Positions 35,209 through 44,206 of a DNA stretch of 64,000 nt are shown piece by piece; within the stretch, counting starts at the first letter, position 1, and every line of letters begins with the position of its first letter. Source of the DNA: Acidovorax sp. sif1233 (GTDB lineage Bacteria; Pseudomonadota; Gammaproteobacteria; Burkholderiales; Burkholderiaceae_C); assembly GCF_019218755.1 (NCBI RefSeq), contig NZ_JAHUWZ010000005.1:310001-374000 (forward strand), given 5' to 3'. Position numbers and translations under genes: made by a program. A model generated the notes under the pieces. It did no database searches and was not told where the DNA came from. It saw only the letters and a program-made list of their open reading frames with translations.

Positions 35209-36783
35209 ATGAAAATCATCACCGCCGCTGAAGCCGGGGCCCTGATCCCCGACAACGCCACCATCTTCCTGGGCGGCCTGGCCGTCTCCAGCCTGCCCGA
35301 GGAAGTGCTCAAGGGCGTGGAAAAGAATTTCCTCGACACCGGCCACCCGAAGAACGTGACCACCTGGGCCTGCGGCGCCATCGGCAACAGCAAGGATGCG
35401 GGCATGGTCCACTTTGCCCACCCCGGCATGATCAAGCGCACCGTGGCGGGCCACTTCGGCCAGACGGGTGCCGAGATGATGAAGATGGTGTTTGACGGCG
35501 AAGTGGAGGCCTACAACTTCCCGCAGGGCAGCCTGTCGCACCTCACGCGCCACATTGCCAGCCGCAGCCCCGGGCTGCTGACCAAGGTGGGCCTGGGCAC
35601 GTTCGTGGACCCCCGCATCGAAGGCGGCAAGCTCAACAGCAAGTCCACCGAAGACCTGGTCAAGCTCGTCGAATTCAACGGCGAGGAATGGCTGTTCTAC
35701 CCCGCGCCCAAGGTCGATGTGGCCATCATCCGCGGCACCTTGGCCGATGAGAACGGCAACATCACCCTGGACAAGGAAGGCGTGCTGCTCGAGCAGATCA
35801 ACATCGCCCACGCGGCCAAGGCCAGCGGCGGCATCGTGATCGCGCAGGTGGAGCGCATCGTGAAGGCCGGCAGCCTGCACCCCAAGTCGGTCAAGGTGCC
35901 CGGCGTGTCGGTGGACTACGTGGTGGTCAGCCAGCCCGAGAACCACATGCAGACCATCACCACGCAGTTCAACCCCGCGCTGTGTGGCGATGTGCGCGTG
36001 CCGCTCAACTCGCTGGCGCCGATGCCGCTGGACGAGCGCAAGGTGATCGCGCGCCGCACGGCGCTGGAGCTCACGCCGGGCGCCATCACCAACCTGGGTA
36101 TCGGCATCCCGGCCGGCGTGCCGTCGGTGGCGGCGGAAGAGGGCGTGTCCGACCAGTTCACGCTGAGCGTGGAAAGCGGCATCACCGGCGGCATCCCGGC
36201 GCAGCTGGGCGACTTCGGCACGGCCTACAACGCCGACGCGATCATCGAGCAGTCGCTGCAGTTCGACTTCTATGACGGCGGCGGGCTGGACGCGAGCTTC
36301 CTGGGCTTGGCGCAGGCCGACAACCACGGCAACGTGAACGTGAGCAAGTTCAACGGCCGGCCCGTGGGCTGCGGCGGCTTCGTGAACATCACGCGGTCCA
36401 CCAAGCACCTGGTGTTCTGCGGCACCTTCACCGCGGGCGGGCTGGAGGTGCAGGTGGCCGACGGCCAGCTCACCATCGTCAAGGAAGGCCGCTCGCGCAA
36501 GTTCATCGAGAAGGTCGAGCAGATCACCTTCAACGGGCTGGACGCCGCGCAGCGCGAGCAGAACGTGCTGTTCGTCACGGAGCGCGCCGTGTTCCGCCTG
36601 ACCACCGAGGGCCTGGAGCTGACCGAGATCGCGCCAGGCATCGACCTGGAACGCGACGTGCTGGCGCACATGGGGTTCAAGCCCCTGATGCGCGATGTGA
36701 AGATGATGGACCCGGGCCTGTTCCGTGCCCAGTGGGGCGGGCTGGCGCAGGCAATGGCCGCCAAGGCCGGGTCTGCCGACTGA
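35209..36783 (+). CDS. Acyl-CoA:carboxylate CoA-transferase (family I, fused subunits)
   Basis: 524-residue CoA-transferase of the YdiF/acetate CoA-transferase type, with alpha and beta halves in one chain. The catalytic Glu322 lies in SVESGITGG. The alpha part opens with MKIITAAEAGALIPDNATIF and has the oxyanion-type GHFGQTG segment. It follows the thiolases by 36 bp and is probably cotranscribed. In this setting it may recover CoA from an aromatic acyl-CoA, or activate an acid using acetyl-CoA, avoiding ATP cost. Substrate unknown. Confidence 0.87.
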   Translation: MKIITAAEAGALIPDNATIFLGGLAVSSLPEEVLKGVEKNFLDTGHPKNVTTWACGAIGNSKDAGMVHFAHPGMIKRTVAGHFGQTGAEMMKMVFDGEVEAYNFPQGSLSHLTRHIASRSPGLLTKVGLGTFVDPRIEGGKLNSKSTEDLVKLVEFNGEEWLFYPAPKVDVAIIRGTLADENGNITLDKEGVLLEQINIAHAAKASGGIVIAQVERIVKAGSLHPKSVKVPGVSVDYVVVSQPENHMQTITTQFNPALCGDVRVPLNSLAPMPLDERKVIARRTALELTPGAITNLGIGIPAGVPSVAAEEGVSDQFTLSVESGITGGIPAQLGDFGTAYNADAIIEQSLQFDFYDGGGLDASFLGLAQADNHGNVNVSKFNGRPVGCGGFVNITRSTKHLVFCGTFTAGGLEVQVADGQLTIVKEGRSRKFIEKVEQITFNGLDAAQREQNVLFVTERAVFRLTTEGLELTEIAPGIDLERDVLAHMGFKPLMRDVKMMDPGLFRAQWGGLAQAMAAKAGSAD

Positions 36784-36807
36784 TACGCAGCAACCCTGCG
36801 CGGGCTC

Positions 36808-37308
36808 TCAGGAGGCGGGGTCCGGCGAATAGACCTTCTGCAGCAACCGGATCAGCGTCTTGCGCTCGGCGGCGGTCAGGCCCGCCGTGGCGTCCACTTC
36901 CAGCTGGGCGGCGGTCTCCTCGGCCTGCGCGGTCAGCTCCACCCCTGCGGGCGTGAGGTGCACGCCCATGGCGCGCCCGTCGCTGGGGTGCGGGCGGCGC
37001 TCGATCAGCCCGCGCCGCTCCAGCGCGGCGATCAGCCCCACCAGGTTGGGCGGCAGCACATTGAGCGTGGCGCACAGCTGGCGCGAGGTGATGCCCGGGT
37101 TGTGGGCCACCAGCGACAGCACGGAAAACTCCACCACCTTCAGGCGGTACACCGCCATGCGCTCCATGAACACCTCGATGACCGCCAGCGACGCACGGCG
37201 CGCGTTGTAGCCCACCAGCGTGCGCAGGAAGCTGGTGTCCACGGCCTCCGGCGTGGAGAGCGCGGTGGCGGGGGGCGGTGGGTTTTTGAAGGGGCGGGCG
37301 CTGGACAT
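36808..37308 (-). CDS. MarR family regulator of the hydroxycinnamate genes
   Basis: 166-residue winged-helix regulator. The DNA-binding part runs SVLSLVAHNPGITSRQLCAT, then NLVGLIAALERRGLIERRPHPSDGRAMGVHLT, the MarR wing. It converges on the CoA-transferase gene. MarR proteins such as CouR, FerR and HcaR control hydroxycinnamate genes by sensing the CoA thioesters, so it likely binds the two TTAT-N5-ATAA sites at 32553 and 32634. A frame-extended start at 37350 is possible; neither start has a strong ribosome site. Confidence 0.83.
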   Translation of the reverse strand: MSSARPFKNPPPPATALSTPEAVDTSFLRTLVGYNARRASLAVIEVFMERMAVYRLKVVEFSVLSLVAHNPGITSRQLCATLNVLPPNLVGLIAALERRGLIERRPHPSDGRAMGVHLTPAGVELTAQAEETAAQLEVDATAGLTAAERKTLIRLLQKVYSPDPAS

Positions 37309-37398
37309 GGGGCGATGGGTGCCGGAGCAAGGTCGGGTTTGGCGACGCATCGGGCAAGACCACTTTCTGACTCCCTTTCGCCGCTGCCGCTTATTTTA

Positions 37399-37440
37399 TA
37401 TACATCTTTTGCTATTAAAAATATAGCTATATCGCGAAAT
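37399..37440 (+). repeat. Family A dispersed repeat, partial copy A4
   Basis: Only the core ttttgctattaaaaatatag with a following tatatcgcgaaatcg is recognisable. It lies between the MarR gene and comM. Confidence 0.4.
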
Positions 37441-37463
37441 CGAAAAACGCGGCTCCACCCGCC

Positions 37464-39008
37464 TCAAGCGGGGCTGCGCAGCACGCGGCGGTATTGCACG
37501 GCCTCGGCCACATGGATGACCTCGGTGGTGGGCGAGCCCGCCAGGTCGGCGATGGTGCGCGCCACCTTCAGCGCACGGTGCGTGCTGCGGGCCGACCATC
37601 CCAGCCGCGCGGCGGCGGTGTTCAGGAACCTGGCGGCCGCATCGTCCAGCCGCAGGTGCGTGTCGATCTCCTGGCCCTGCAACGCCTGGTTGGCCTTGCC
37701 CTGCCGCGCCAGCGCCAGGGCGCGGGCATGTTCCACCCGCCCGCGGATGGCGGCGGTGGGCTCGCCCGCGGGGGCCTGCACCAGTTGCTCGGCGGGGAGG
37801 GCGGGCACCTCCACATGCAGGTCGATGCGGTCCAGCAGCGGGCCGCTGAGCTTGCCCTGGTAGCGGTTGATCTGGTCGGGCGTGCAGCGGCACGCGCGTT
37901 GCGTGGACCCGAGAAAGCCGCACGGGCAGGGGTTCATCGCAGCGATCATCTGAAAGCGCGCGGGGAAGTCCGCGCGCTGCGCGGCCCGCGAGATGGTGAT
38001 GTGGCCCGTCTCCAGCGGCTCGCGCAGCGCCTCGAGGGCGGCACGGGGAAATTCCGGCAGCTCGTCGAGGAAGAGGACGCCGTGGTGGGCCAGCGAGATT
38101 TCGCCCGGCCGGGGCGGCGATCCACCTCCGACAAGGGCCACCGCGCTGGCCGTATGGTGGGGCGTGCCCGTGGGCCGTTGCCCCCACAGTTCGGGGCGGA
38201 ACCGCCCGGCCAGGCTGGCGATCGCTGCGCTCTCCAGCGCCTCGTCCACCGTCATGGCCGGCAGCAGCCCGGCAAAGCGCAGGGCCAGCATGGACTTGCC
38301 CGAGCCCGGCGGGCCGGCCATCAGGACACTGTGGGCTCCGGCGGCCGCGATCTCCAGCGCGCGCTTGGCCGTGGCCTGGCCTTTCACGTCGGCCATGTCC
38401 AGGGAGGCGGCTGCGGCCGCCATCGGCGTGGCTTGCAGGCGGGTCCAGCCATCGTTGTCCACGGAGGCATCGCCCGCCGCGGCGCTGCCCGGTGGCAGGA
38501 AGGCGCGCACCACGTCCAGCAGGTGCCGGGCGCGCACCACCTGCGCGGCGGGCACGAGGGCGGCCTCTTCGGCGCTGCCGGGCGGCAGCACCAGCACGGC
38601 GCTGATCTGCTGCGTCTGCAGCGCGAGGCTCGTGGCCAGCGCGCCGCGCACCGGCCGCAGTTCGCCCGACAGCGACAGCTCGCCCGCGAATTCGTGCCCC
38701 GGCAGGCGGGCGCCGTCCAGCTGCCCGCTGGCCGCCAGGATGCCCAGCGCGATCGGCAGGTCGAACCGGCCGGAATCCTTGGGCAGGTCGGCGGGGGCGA
38801 GGTTGACGGTGATCCGCTTGTTGTGGGGGAACTCCAGCCCCGCGTTCTGCAGTGCCGACCGCACGCGCTCGCGCGCTTCCTTCACTTCCACTTCGGCAAG
38901 GCCCACCAGGGTGAAGCTGGGCAGGCCGTTGGCCAGGTGCACTTCGACAGTGACGGACGGCGCCTGCAGCCCCAGAAGGGCGCGGCTTTGCACCAAAGCA
39001 AGACTCAT
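37464..39008 (-). CDS. comM: YifB/ComM family Mg-chelatase-like AAA+ ATPase
   Basis: 514-residue protein. An N-terminal Lon-protease-like domain (MSLALVQSRALLGLQAPSVT, then HLANGLPSFTLVGL) precedes a Mg-chelatase-type AAA+ domain with Walker A GPPGSGKS, Walker B LFLDELPEF and the cysteine-rich AMNPCPCGFLG. The C-terminal part ends in helices typical of YifB. ComM is a branch-migration helicase that promotes integration of foreign DNA during natural transformation. The ATG at 39008 matches the family start; upstream in-frame codons lie in the sigma-54 promoter region of torF. Confidence 0.93.
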   Translation of the reverse strand: MSLALVQSRALLGLQAPSVTVEVHLANGLPSFTLVGLAEVEVKEARERVRSALQNAGLEFPHNKRITVNLAPADLPKDSGRFDLPIALGILAASGQLDGARLPGHEFAGELSLSGELRPVRGALATSLALQTQQISAVLVLPPGSAEEAALVPAAQVVRARHLLDVVRAFLPPGSAAAGDASVDNDGWTRLQATPMAAAAASLDMADVKGQATAKRALEIAAAGAHSVLMAGPPGSGKSMLALRFAGLLPAMTVDEALESAAIASLAGRFRPELWGQRPTGTPHHTASAVALVGGGSPPRPGEISLAHHGVLFLDELPEFPRAALEALREPLETGHITISRAAQRADFPARFQMIAAMNPCPCGFLGSTQRACRCTPDQINRYQGKLSGPLLDRIDLHVEVPALPAEQLVQAPAGEPTAAIRGRVEHARALALARQGKANQALQGQEIDTHLRLDDAAARFLNTAAARLGWSARSTHRALKVARTIADLAGSPTTEVIHVAEAVQYRRVLRSPA

Positions 39009-39069
39009 GAAGCGATTCCTCCCCAGATGGGTGCGTTTTATGGCGTTCCCGCGCGGGCCCTTGGCGCCA

Positions 39070-39086
39070 TGCACCAATAGCGTGCG
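39070..39086 (+). promoter_or_regulatory. NtrC-like enhancer site
   Basis: TGCACCAATAGCGTGCG matches the NtrC consensus TGCAC-N7-GTGCA with one mismatch. It lies about 100 bp upstream of the sigma-54 promoter of torF-glnK-amtB, the normal place for an activator site. Confidence 0.55.
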
Positions 39087-39172
39087 TATGGCCGTGGCAC
39101 GGTGCTGATGCCCACTGTACCGGGGATCGTTGTAACGCGAAGCAACGGCGCGCGCGGATGTATTGCGCCGCG

Positions 39173-39188
39173 TGGCACGGTCCGTGCT
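39173..39188 (+). promoter_or_regulatory. Sigma-54 promoter of torF-glnK-amtB
   Basis: TGGCACGGTCCGTGCT fits the -24/-12 consensus TGGCAC-N5-TTGCW, with GG and GC separated by exactly 10 bp and one mismatch (GTGC for TTGC). It lies 38 bp upstream of the torF start. With the NtrC-like site it predicts induction under nitrogen limitation. Confidence 0.7.
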
Positions 39189-39226
39189 TAAAGCGCTCGT
39201 CCCTACTTTGTCCAACCGGAGGAAAC

Positions 39227-40344
<1,118 letters not shown>

Positions 40345-40380
40345 GGGCCCGGCCGCATCACACCCAAGAAGAGAAACGCC

Positions 40381-41928
40381 ATGAAAAAACTGCTTGCTTC
40401 CTTCATTCTGGGGCTGGGCCTGCTGACCATGGGCAACCTGTCCCTGGCCCAGGCGCCCGCCGCCTCCGAGCCGGCCGCCGCCGCGCCCGCTGCGGCGGCC
40501 GCTCCCGCCGCTGAAGCCCCTGCGGCTGCCCCTGCTCCCGCGGCCGCCGCTGCAGCCGCTGCACCGGCCGCCGCCGCCGAAGCCCCCGCTCTGGTCCCCA
40601 ACAAGGGCGACACCGCCTGGATGATGACCTCCACCATCCTCGTGATCCTGATGGTCCTGCCCGGCCTGGCGCTGTTCTACGGCGGCCTGGTGCGCAGCAA
40701 GAACATGCTGTCCGTGCTGATGCAGGTGATGGTCACGTTCTCGTTGATCGTGGTGCTGTGGTTCATCTACGGCTACAGCCTGGCCTTCACCGAGGGCGGC
40801 GCCTTCATCGGCGGCTTCGACCGGCTGTTCATGAAGGGCATCTGGGACAACGCCGCCGGCACGTTCGCCAACGCCGCCACCTTCAGCAAGGGTGTCGTGA
40901 TTCCGGAAGTGGTGTTCGCCGCCTTCCAGGCCACGTTCGCCGGCATCACCTGCGCCCTGATCGTCGGTGCGTTCGCAGAGCGCATCAAGTTCAGCGCCGT
41001 CATGATGTTCATGGTGCTGTGGTTCACCTTCAGCTACCTGCCGATCGCCCACATGGTGTGGTTCTGGATGGGCCCTGACGCATACGCCTCCAAGGAAGTG
41101 GCCGACGCCATGACCGGCAAGGCCGGCCAGATCTGGCAGTGGGGCGCGCTGGACTTCGCCGGCGGTACCGTGGTGCACATCAACGCCGCCGTGGCGGGCC
41201 TGGTGGGCGCGTTCATGGTGGGCAAGCGCATCGGTTACGGCAAGGAAGCCATGGCGCCCCACAGCCTGACGCTGACCATGGTCGGTGCCTCGCTGCTGTG
41301 GGTGGGCTGGTTCGGCTTCAACGCCGGCTCCGCCCTGGAAGCCAACGGCTTTGCCGCCCTGGCCTTCATCAACACGCTGGTGGCCACCGCCGCCGCCGTG
41401 CTGGCATGGTCCATCGGTGAAGCGCTGATGCGCGGCAAGGCGTCGATGCTGGGTGCCGCGTCGGGTGCCGTGGCCGGCCTCGTGGCCATCACGCCCGCTG
41501 CCGGCAACGTCGGCATCGGCGGTGCGCTGGTGATCGGCCTCGTGGGCGGCTTCGCCTGCCTGTGGGGTGTGAACGGCCTCAAGAAGCTGCTGGGCGCGGA
41601 CGACTCGCTCGACGTGTTCGGCGTGCACGGCATCGGCGGCATCGTGGGTGCCCTGCTGACCGGCGTGTTCAATGCGCCTGGCCTGGGTGGCCCCGGCTAC
41701 GTGGCCGACTGGGTGACCGCCACCATGGTGACCTCCGCCGACTACTCCATCGCCGCCCAGGTGTGGACCCAGACCAAGGCCGTGCTGCTGACCATCGTGT
41801 GGTCGGGCGTGGTCTCCTTCGTGGCCTACAAGATCGTCGACCTGACGGTGGGCCTGCGTGTCTCGGAAGAAGACGAACGCGAAGGCCTGGACATCACCTC
41901 GCACGGCGAAACAGCGTACAACCGCTGA
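40381..41928 (+). CDS. amtB: Ammonium transporter with long Ala/Pro-rich N-terminal region
   Basis: 515-residue inner-membrane ammonium channel. A signal peptide (MKKLLASFILGLGLLTMGNL, cleavage near ALA-Q) is followed by about 45 residues of Ala/Pro/Glu low complexity (to about residue 70) before the core WMMTSTILVILMVLPGLALF. Twin-His features are visible in AHMVWFWMGP and FGVHGIGGIVGALLTG. The C-terminal tail EDEREGLDITSHGETAYNR is the cytoplasmic GlnK-binding segment. The N-terminal extension is longer than in E. coli AmtB. It is the last gene of torF-glnK-amtB, and a terminator follows. Confidence 0.95.
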   Translation: MKKLLASFILGLGLLTMGNLSLAQAPAASEPAAAAPAAAAAPAAEAPAAAPAPAAAAAAAAPAAAAEAPALVPNKGDTAWMMTSTILVILMVLPGLALFYGGLVRSKNMLSVLMQVMVTFSLIVVLWFIYGYSLAFTEGGAFIGGFDRLFMKGIWDNAAGTFANAATFSKGVVIPEVVFAAFQATFAGITCALIVGAFAERIKFSAVMMFMVLWFTFSYLPIAHMVWFWMGPDAYASKEVADAMTGKAGQIWQWGALDFAGGTVVHINAAVAGLVGAFMVGKRIGYGKEAMAPHSLTLTMVGASLLWVGWFGFNAGSALEANGFAALAFINTLVATAAAVLAWSIGEALMRGKASMLGAASGAVAGLVAITPAAGNVGIGGALVIGLVGGFACLWGVNGLKKLLGADDSLDVFGVHGIGGIVGALLTGVFNAPGLGGPGYVADWVTATMVTSADYSIAAQVWTQTKAVLLTIVWSGVVSFVAYKIVDLTVGLRVSEEDEREGLDITSHGETAYNR

Positions 41929-42017
41929 AGCAGGCCGGTGCGCCCGACGCGCCGCGGTGTCTGGTGGCACCGTGGCGTCGCAACAAGAACAAGCGAGTCG
42001 CTCCTTTGGTTGTTGAA

Positions 42018-42042
42018 CCCGCCGGCAACGGCGGGTTTTTTT
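42018..42042 (+). terminator. Rho-independent terminator after amtB
   Basis: Hairpin CCCGCCG-gcaa-CGGCGGG followed by seven T, 90 bp after the amtB stop. Confidence 0.88.
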
Positions 42043-42204
42043 CGTACCGGGCGGGGGACTCGCTTGTCTGCATTCTGTTCTGGCATGCACGCCCAGAGCA
42101 CACGTCCGCAGACATCCCTCCCGGCGGTCCCGAGCCATTTGCACGCGCGCTGTTCAAAAAATTCACGCGCTCTCCGCGTGGCGCCGGACATCGCTGGAGC
42201 TACG

Positions 42205-43341
42205 ATGCAAGGCATGGACCTCGCCCTTGCCCAGATCGCCGACCGTGTGCGCACCGCCGCCGCCGACCAGACCCCCTTGCGCATCCGGGGCGGGGGCACC
42301 AAGGACTTCCATGGCCTGGCGCTGCATGGCGAGGTGCTCGACACCCGCGTGCTGCGCGGCATCGTGAGCTACGAGCCCAGCGAACTGGTCGTCACCGTGC
42401 GCGCGGGCACCCCGCTGGCCGAGCTGGAGGCCACGCTGGCCGAACAGGGCCAGTGCCTGCCCTTCGAGCCCCCGCACTTCGCCAAGACCCCCCCGGATGC
42501 CGCCACCGTGGGCGGCATGGTGGCGGCCGGCCTGTCGGGGCCGGCCCGCGCCAGCGTGGGCGCGGTGCGCGACTATGTGCTGGGGGTCACGCTGCTCAAC
42601 GGCCGGGCCGAGCTGCTGAGCTTTGGTGGGCAGGTGATGAAGAATGTGGCGGGCTATGACGTGTCGCGCCTCATGGCCGGCGCCTGGGGCACGCTGGGCC
42701 TGCTCACCGAGCTCAGCCTCAAGGTGCTGCCGGTGGCCCCGGCCGAGGCCACGCTGCGCTTCGAATGCAACCAGGCCGATGCCTTGCGCAAGCTGCACGC
42801 CTGGGGCGGCCAGCCCCTGCCGCTCAACGCGAGCTGCTGGGTGCAGGACACGGGCACGGGCACCCTCTACGTGCGCCTGCGCGGGGCCGTGGCCGCCGTC
42901 GAGGCCGCGTGCAAGACCATGGGTGGCGTGCGCATGGACGACAGCGCCGCCGTGGCTGCCGATTGGGCCGCCTGCCGCGAACAGACCCTGCCCTGGTTCA
43001 GCGACCGCGCCCAGCGCCCCGGCCACGCGCTGTGGCGCCTGTCCCTGCCGCCCACGGCCCCCGTGCTCCAACTGCCTGCGGCGGCCCAGCCGCTCATCGA
43101 ATGGCACGGCGCCCTGCGCTGGGTGCAGGCGCCGGAAGCGGCGGGCGATGCCCTGCGCGAGGCCGCACGCGCGGTGGGCGGAAGTGCTTCTGTTTTCATA
43201 GCTTCCAGCGCAGGTGCATCAAGCGGTAGCGGCCAGTTTGGCTTGAAATCCAGTGCGCTGGAGCAGATACACGCGCGCCTCAAGCACAGCTTCGACCCCG
43301 CGGGCATCTTCAACCCCGGGCGCATGGCCCGCGCCTGGTAA
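42205..43341 (+). CDS. glcE: Glycolate oxidase FAD-binding subunit GlcE
   Basis: 378-residue subunit of glycolate dehydrogenase, a FAD_binding_4 protein. FAD contacts are visible in LRIRGGGTKDFHG (about residues 25-37) and PPDAATVGGMVAAGLSGPARASVGAVRDYVLG. The C-terminus ARLKHSFDPAGIFNPGRM is the family signature. Residues about 328-349, where other GlcE proteins have a short strand and loop, are encoded by a copy of repeat family A (Ser/Gly-rich FIASSAGASSGSGQFGL), in frame. ATG 42205 has a ggag site 5 bp upstream; 42214 is an alternative. Partner GlcF lies after an intervening gene; GlcD is not in the window. Confidence 0.9.
   Translation: MQGMDLALAQIADRVRTAAADQTPLRIRGGGTKDFHGLALHGEVLDTRVLRGIVSYEPSELVVTVRAGTPLAELEATLAEQGQCLPFEPPHFAKTPPDAATVGGMVAAGLSGPARASVGAVRDYVLGVTLLNGRAELLSFGGQVMKNVAGYDVSRLMAGAWGTLGLLTELSLKVLPVAPAEATLRFECNQADALRKLHAWGGQPLPLNASCWVQDTGTGTLYVRLRGAVAAVEAACKTMGGVRMDDSAAVAADWAACREQTLPWFSDRAQRPGHALWRLSLPPTAPVLQLPAAAQPLIEWHGALRWVQAPEAAGDALREAARAVGGSASVFIASSAGASSGSGQFGLKSSALEQIHARLKHSFDPAGIFNPGRMARAW
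43186..43251 (+). repeat. Family A dispersed repeat A5, inside the glcE reading frame
   Basis: gcttctgttttcatagcttc, gcgcaggtgc, atcaagcggtagcggc and tttggcttgaaatcc follow the family order, in particular the last 30 bases match copy A3. It is translated in frame as part of GlcE without a stop. Confidence 0.65.
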
Positions 43342-43365
43342 GCCACGCGCCAGCCTGCGGCACCC

Positions 43366-44163
43366 ATGCGACGCCTGCGCCATCTCACCGGACACCACCG
43401 CACGGTGGCGAGCAACCGCGTGCTGGGCCTGCTGCTGGCCTTCAATGCGGGCGCGGTCAATGCCGGGGGGTTCCTGGTGGTGCACCTGTACACCTCGCAC
43501 ATGACCGGCTTTGTCTCGATGCTGGCCGACAACCTCGTGCTGGGCAACATGGCCCTGGTGCTGGGCGCGGTGGGGGCGTTGCTGGCCTTCGTCAGCGGCG
43601 CGGCCACCACGGCCGTCATGGTCAACTGGGCGCGCCAGCGCAAGCTGCACAGCAGCTATGCGCTGCCGCTGCTGGTGGTGGCGGTGCTCATGCTGGTGTT
43701 CGGCCTGGTGGGCGCCATCACGCTCAACTGGCGCACGCCGTTCGCCGTGCCCACCACGGTGCTGCTGCTGTCGTTCATCATGGGCCTGCAGAACGCCACG
43801 GTGACCAAGATGTCCTCGTCCCAGATCCGCACCACGCACATGACCGGCGTGGTGACCGACCTGGGCATCGAGCTGGGCAAGATGCTCTACTGGAACCGCA
43901 CCGGCACCGCGCCGGAATCCCAGGTGCGCGCCAACCAGGCCCGGCTGCGGCTGTTCGCGGGGCTCGTGGCGATGTTCCTCGTGGGAGGCGTTGCCGGGGC
44001 CGCGGGCTTCAAGCACGTGGGCTTCGTGTTCGTGGTGCCGCTGGCGCTGGTGCTGCTGGGGCTGTCGCTGCCCCCCTTGTGGGCCGACCGCGCGCGCCTG
44101 CGCCACCCCTTGCGCAAGGCGCTGCCCCTGGAGCCGCCGCTCACTCCGCCGCCCGCGCTCTGA
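43366..44163 (+). CDS. YoaK family (DUF1275) membrane protein
   Basis: 265-residue inner-membrane protein of the DUF1275/YoaK family. The start GLLLAFNAGAVNAGGFLVVH and the conserved TSHMTGFVSMLADNL and TTHMTGVVTDLGIELG blocks (a repeated T-x-HMTG motif) identify the family. About six membrane segments are visible, then a short polar C-terminal tail. Its function is unknown in general. It lies between glcE and glcF, with 24 and 43 bp gaps, so it is probably cotranscribed with them, and a link with glycolate or small-acid transport can be suggested. Confidence 0.87.
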   Translation: MRRLRHLTGHHRTVASNRVLGLLLAFNAGAVNAGGFLVVHLYTSHMTGFVSMLADNLVLGNMALVLGAVGALLAFVSGAATTAVMVNWARQRKLHSSYALPLLVVAVLMLVFGLVGAITLNWRTPFAVPTTVLLLSFIMGLQNATVTKMSSSQIRTTHMTGVVTDLGIELGKMLYWNRTGTAPESQVRANQARLRLFAGLVAMFLVGGVAGAAGFKHVGFVFVVPLALVLLGLSLPPLWADRARLRHPLRKALPLEPPLTPPPAL

Positions 44164-44206
44164 GCGTTCCGGCCCTGTTTTACCTTCCCCTGTCCAGGCA
44201 TGCTCC

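Noticed and set aside
33844-36669. A 941-residue minus-strand frame opposite the thiolase and CoA-transferase genes
   Set aside because: Antisense to two genes with intact active sites; no ribosome site and no domain.
37391-37403. TTAT-N5-ATAC upstream of the MarR gene as a third operator
   Set aside because: Only a partial match in an AT-rich stretch next to repeat A4; too weak to list.
43186-43251. A frameshift or pseudogene call for glcE because of the repeat inside it
   Set aside because: The frame stays open across the element and the conserved C-terminal motif follows in frame, so the gene appears functional.
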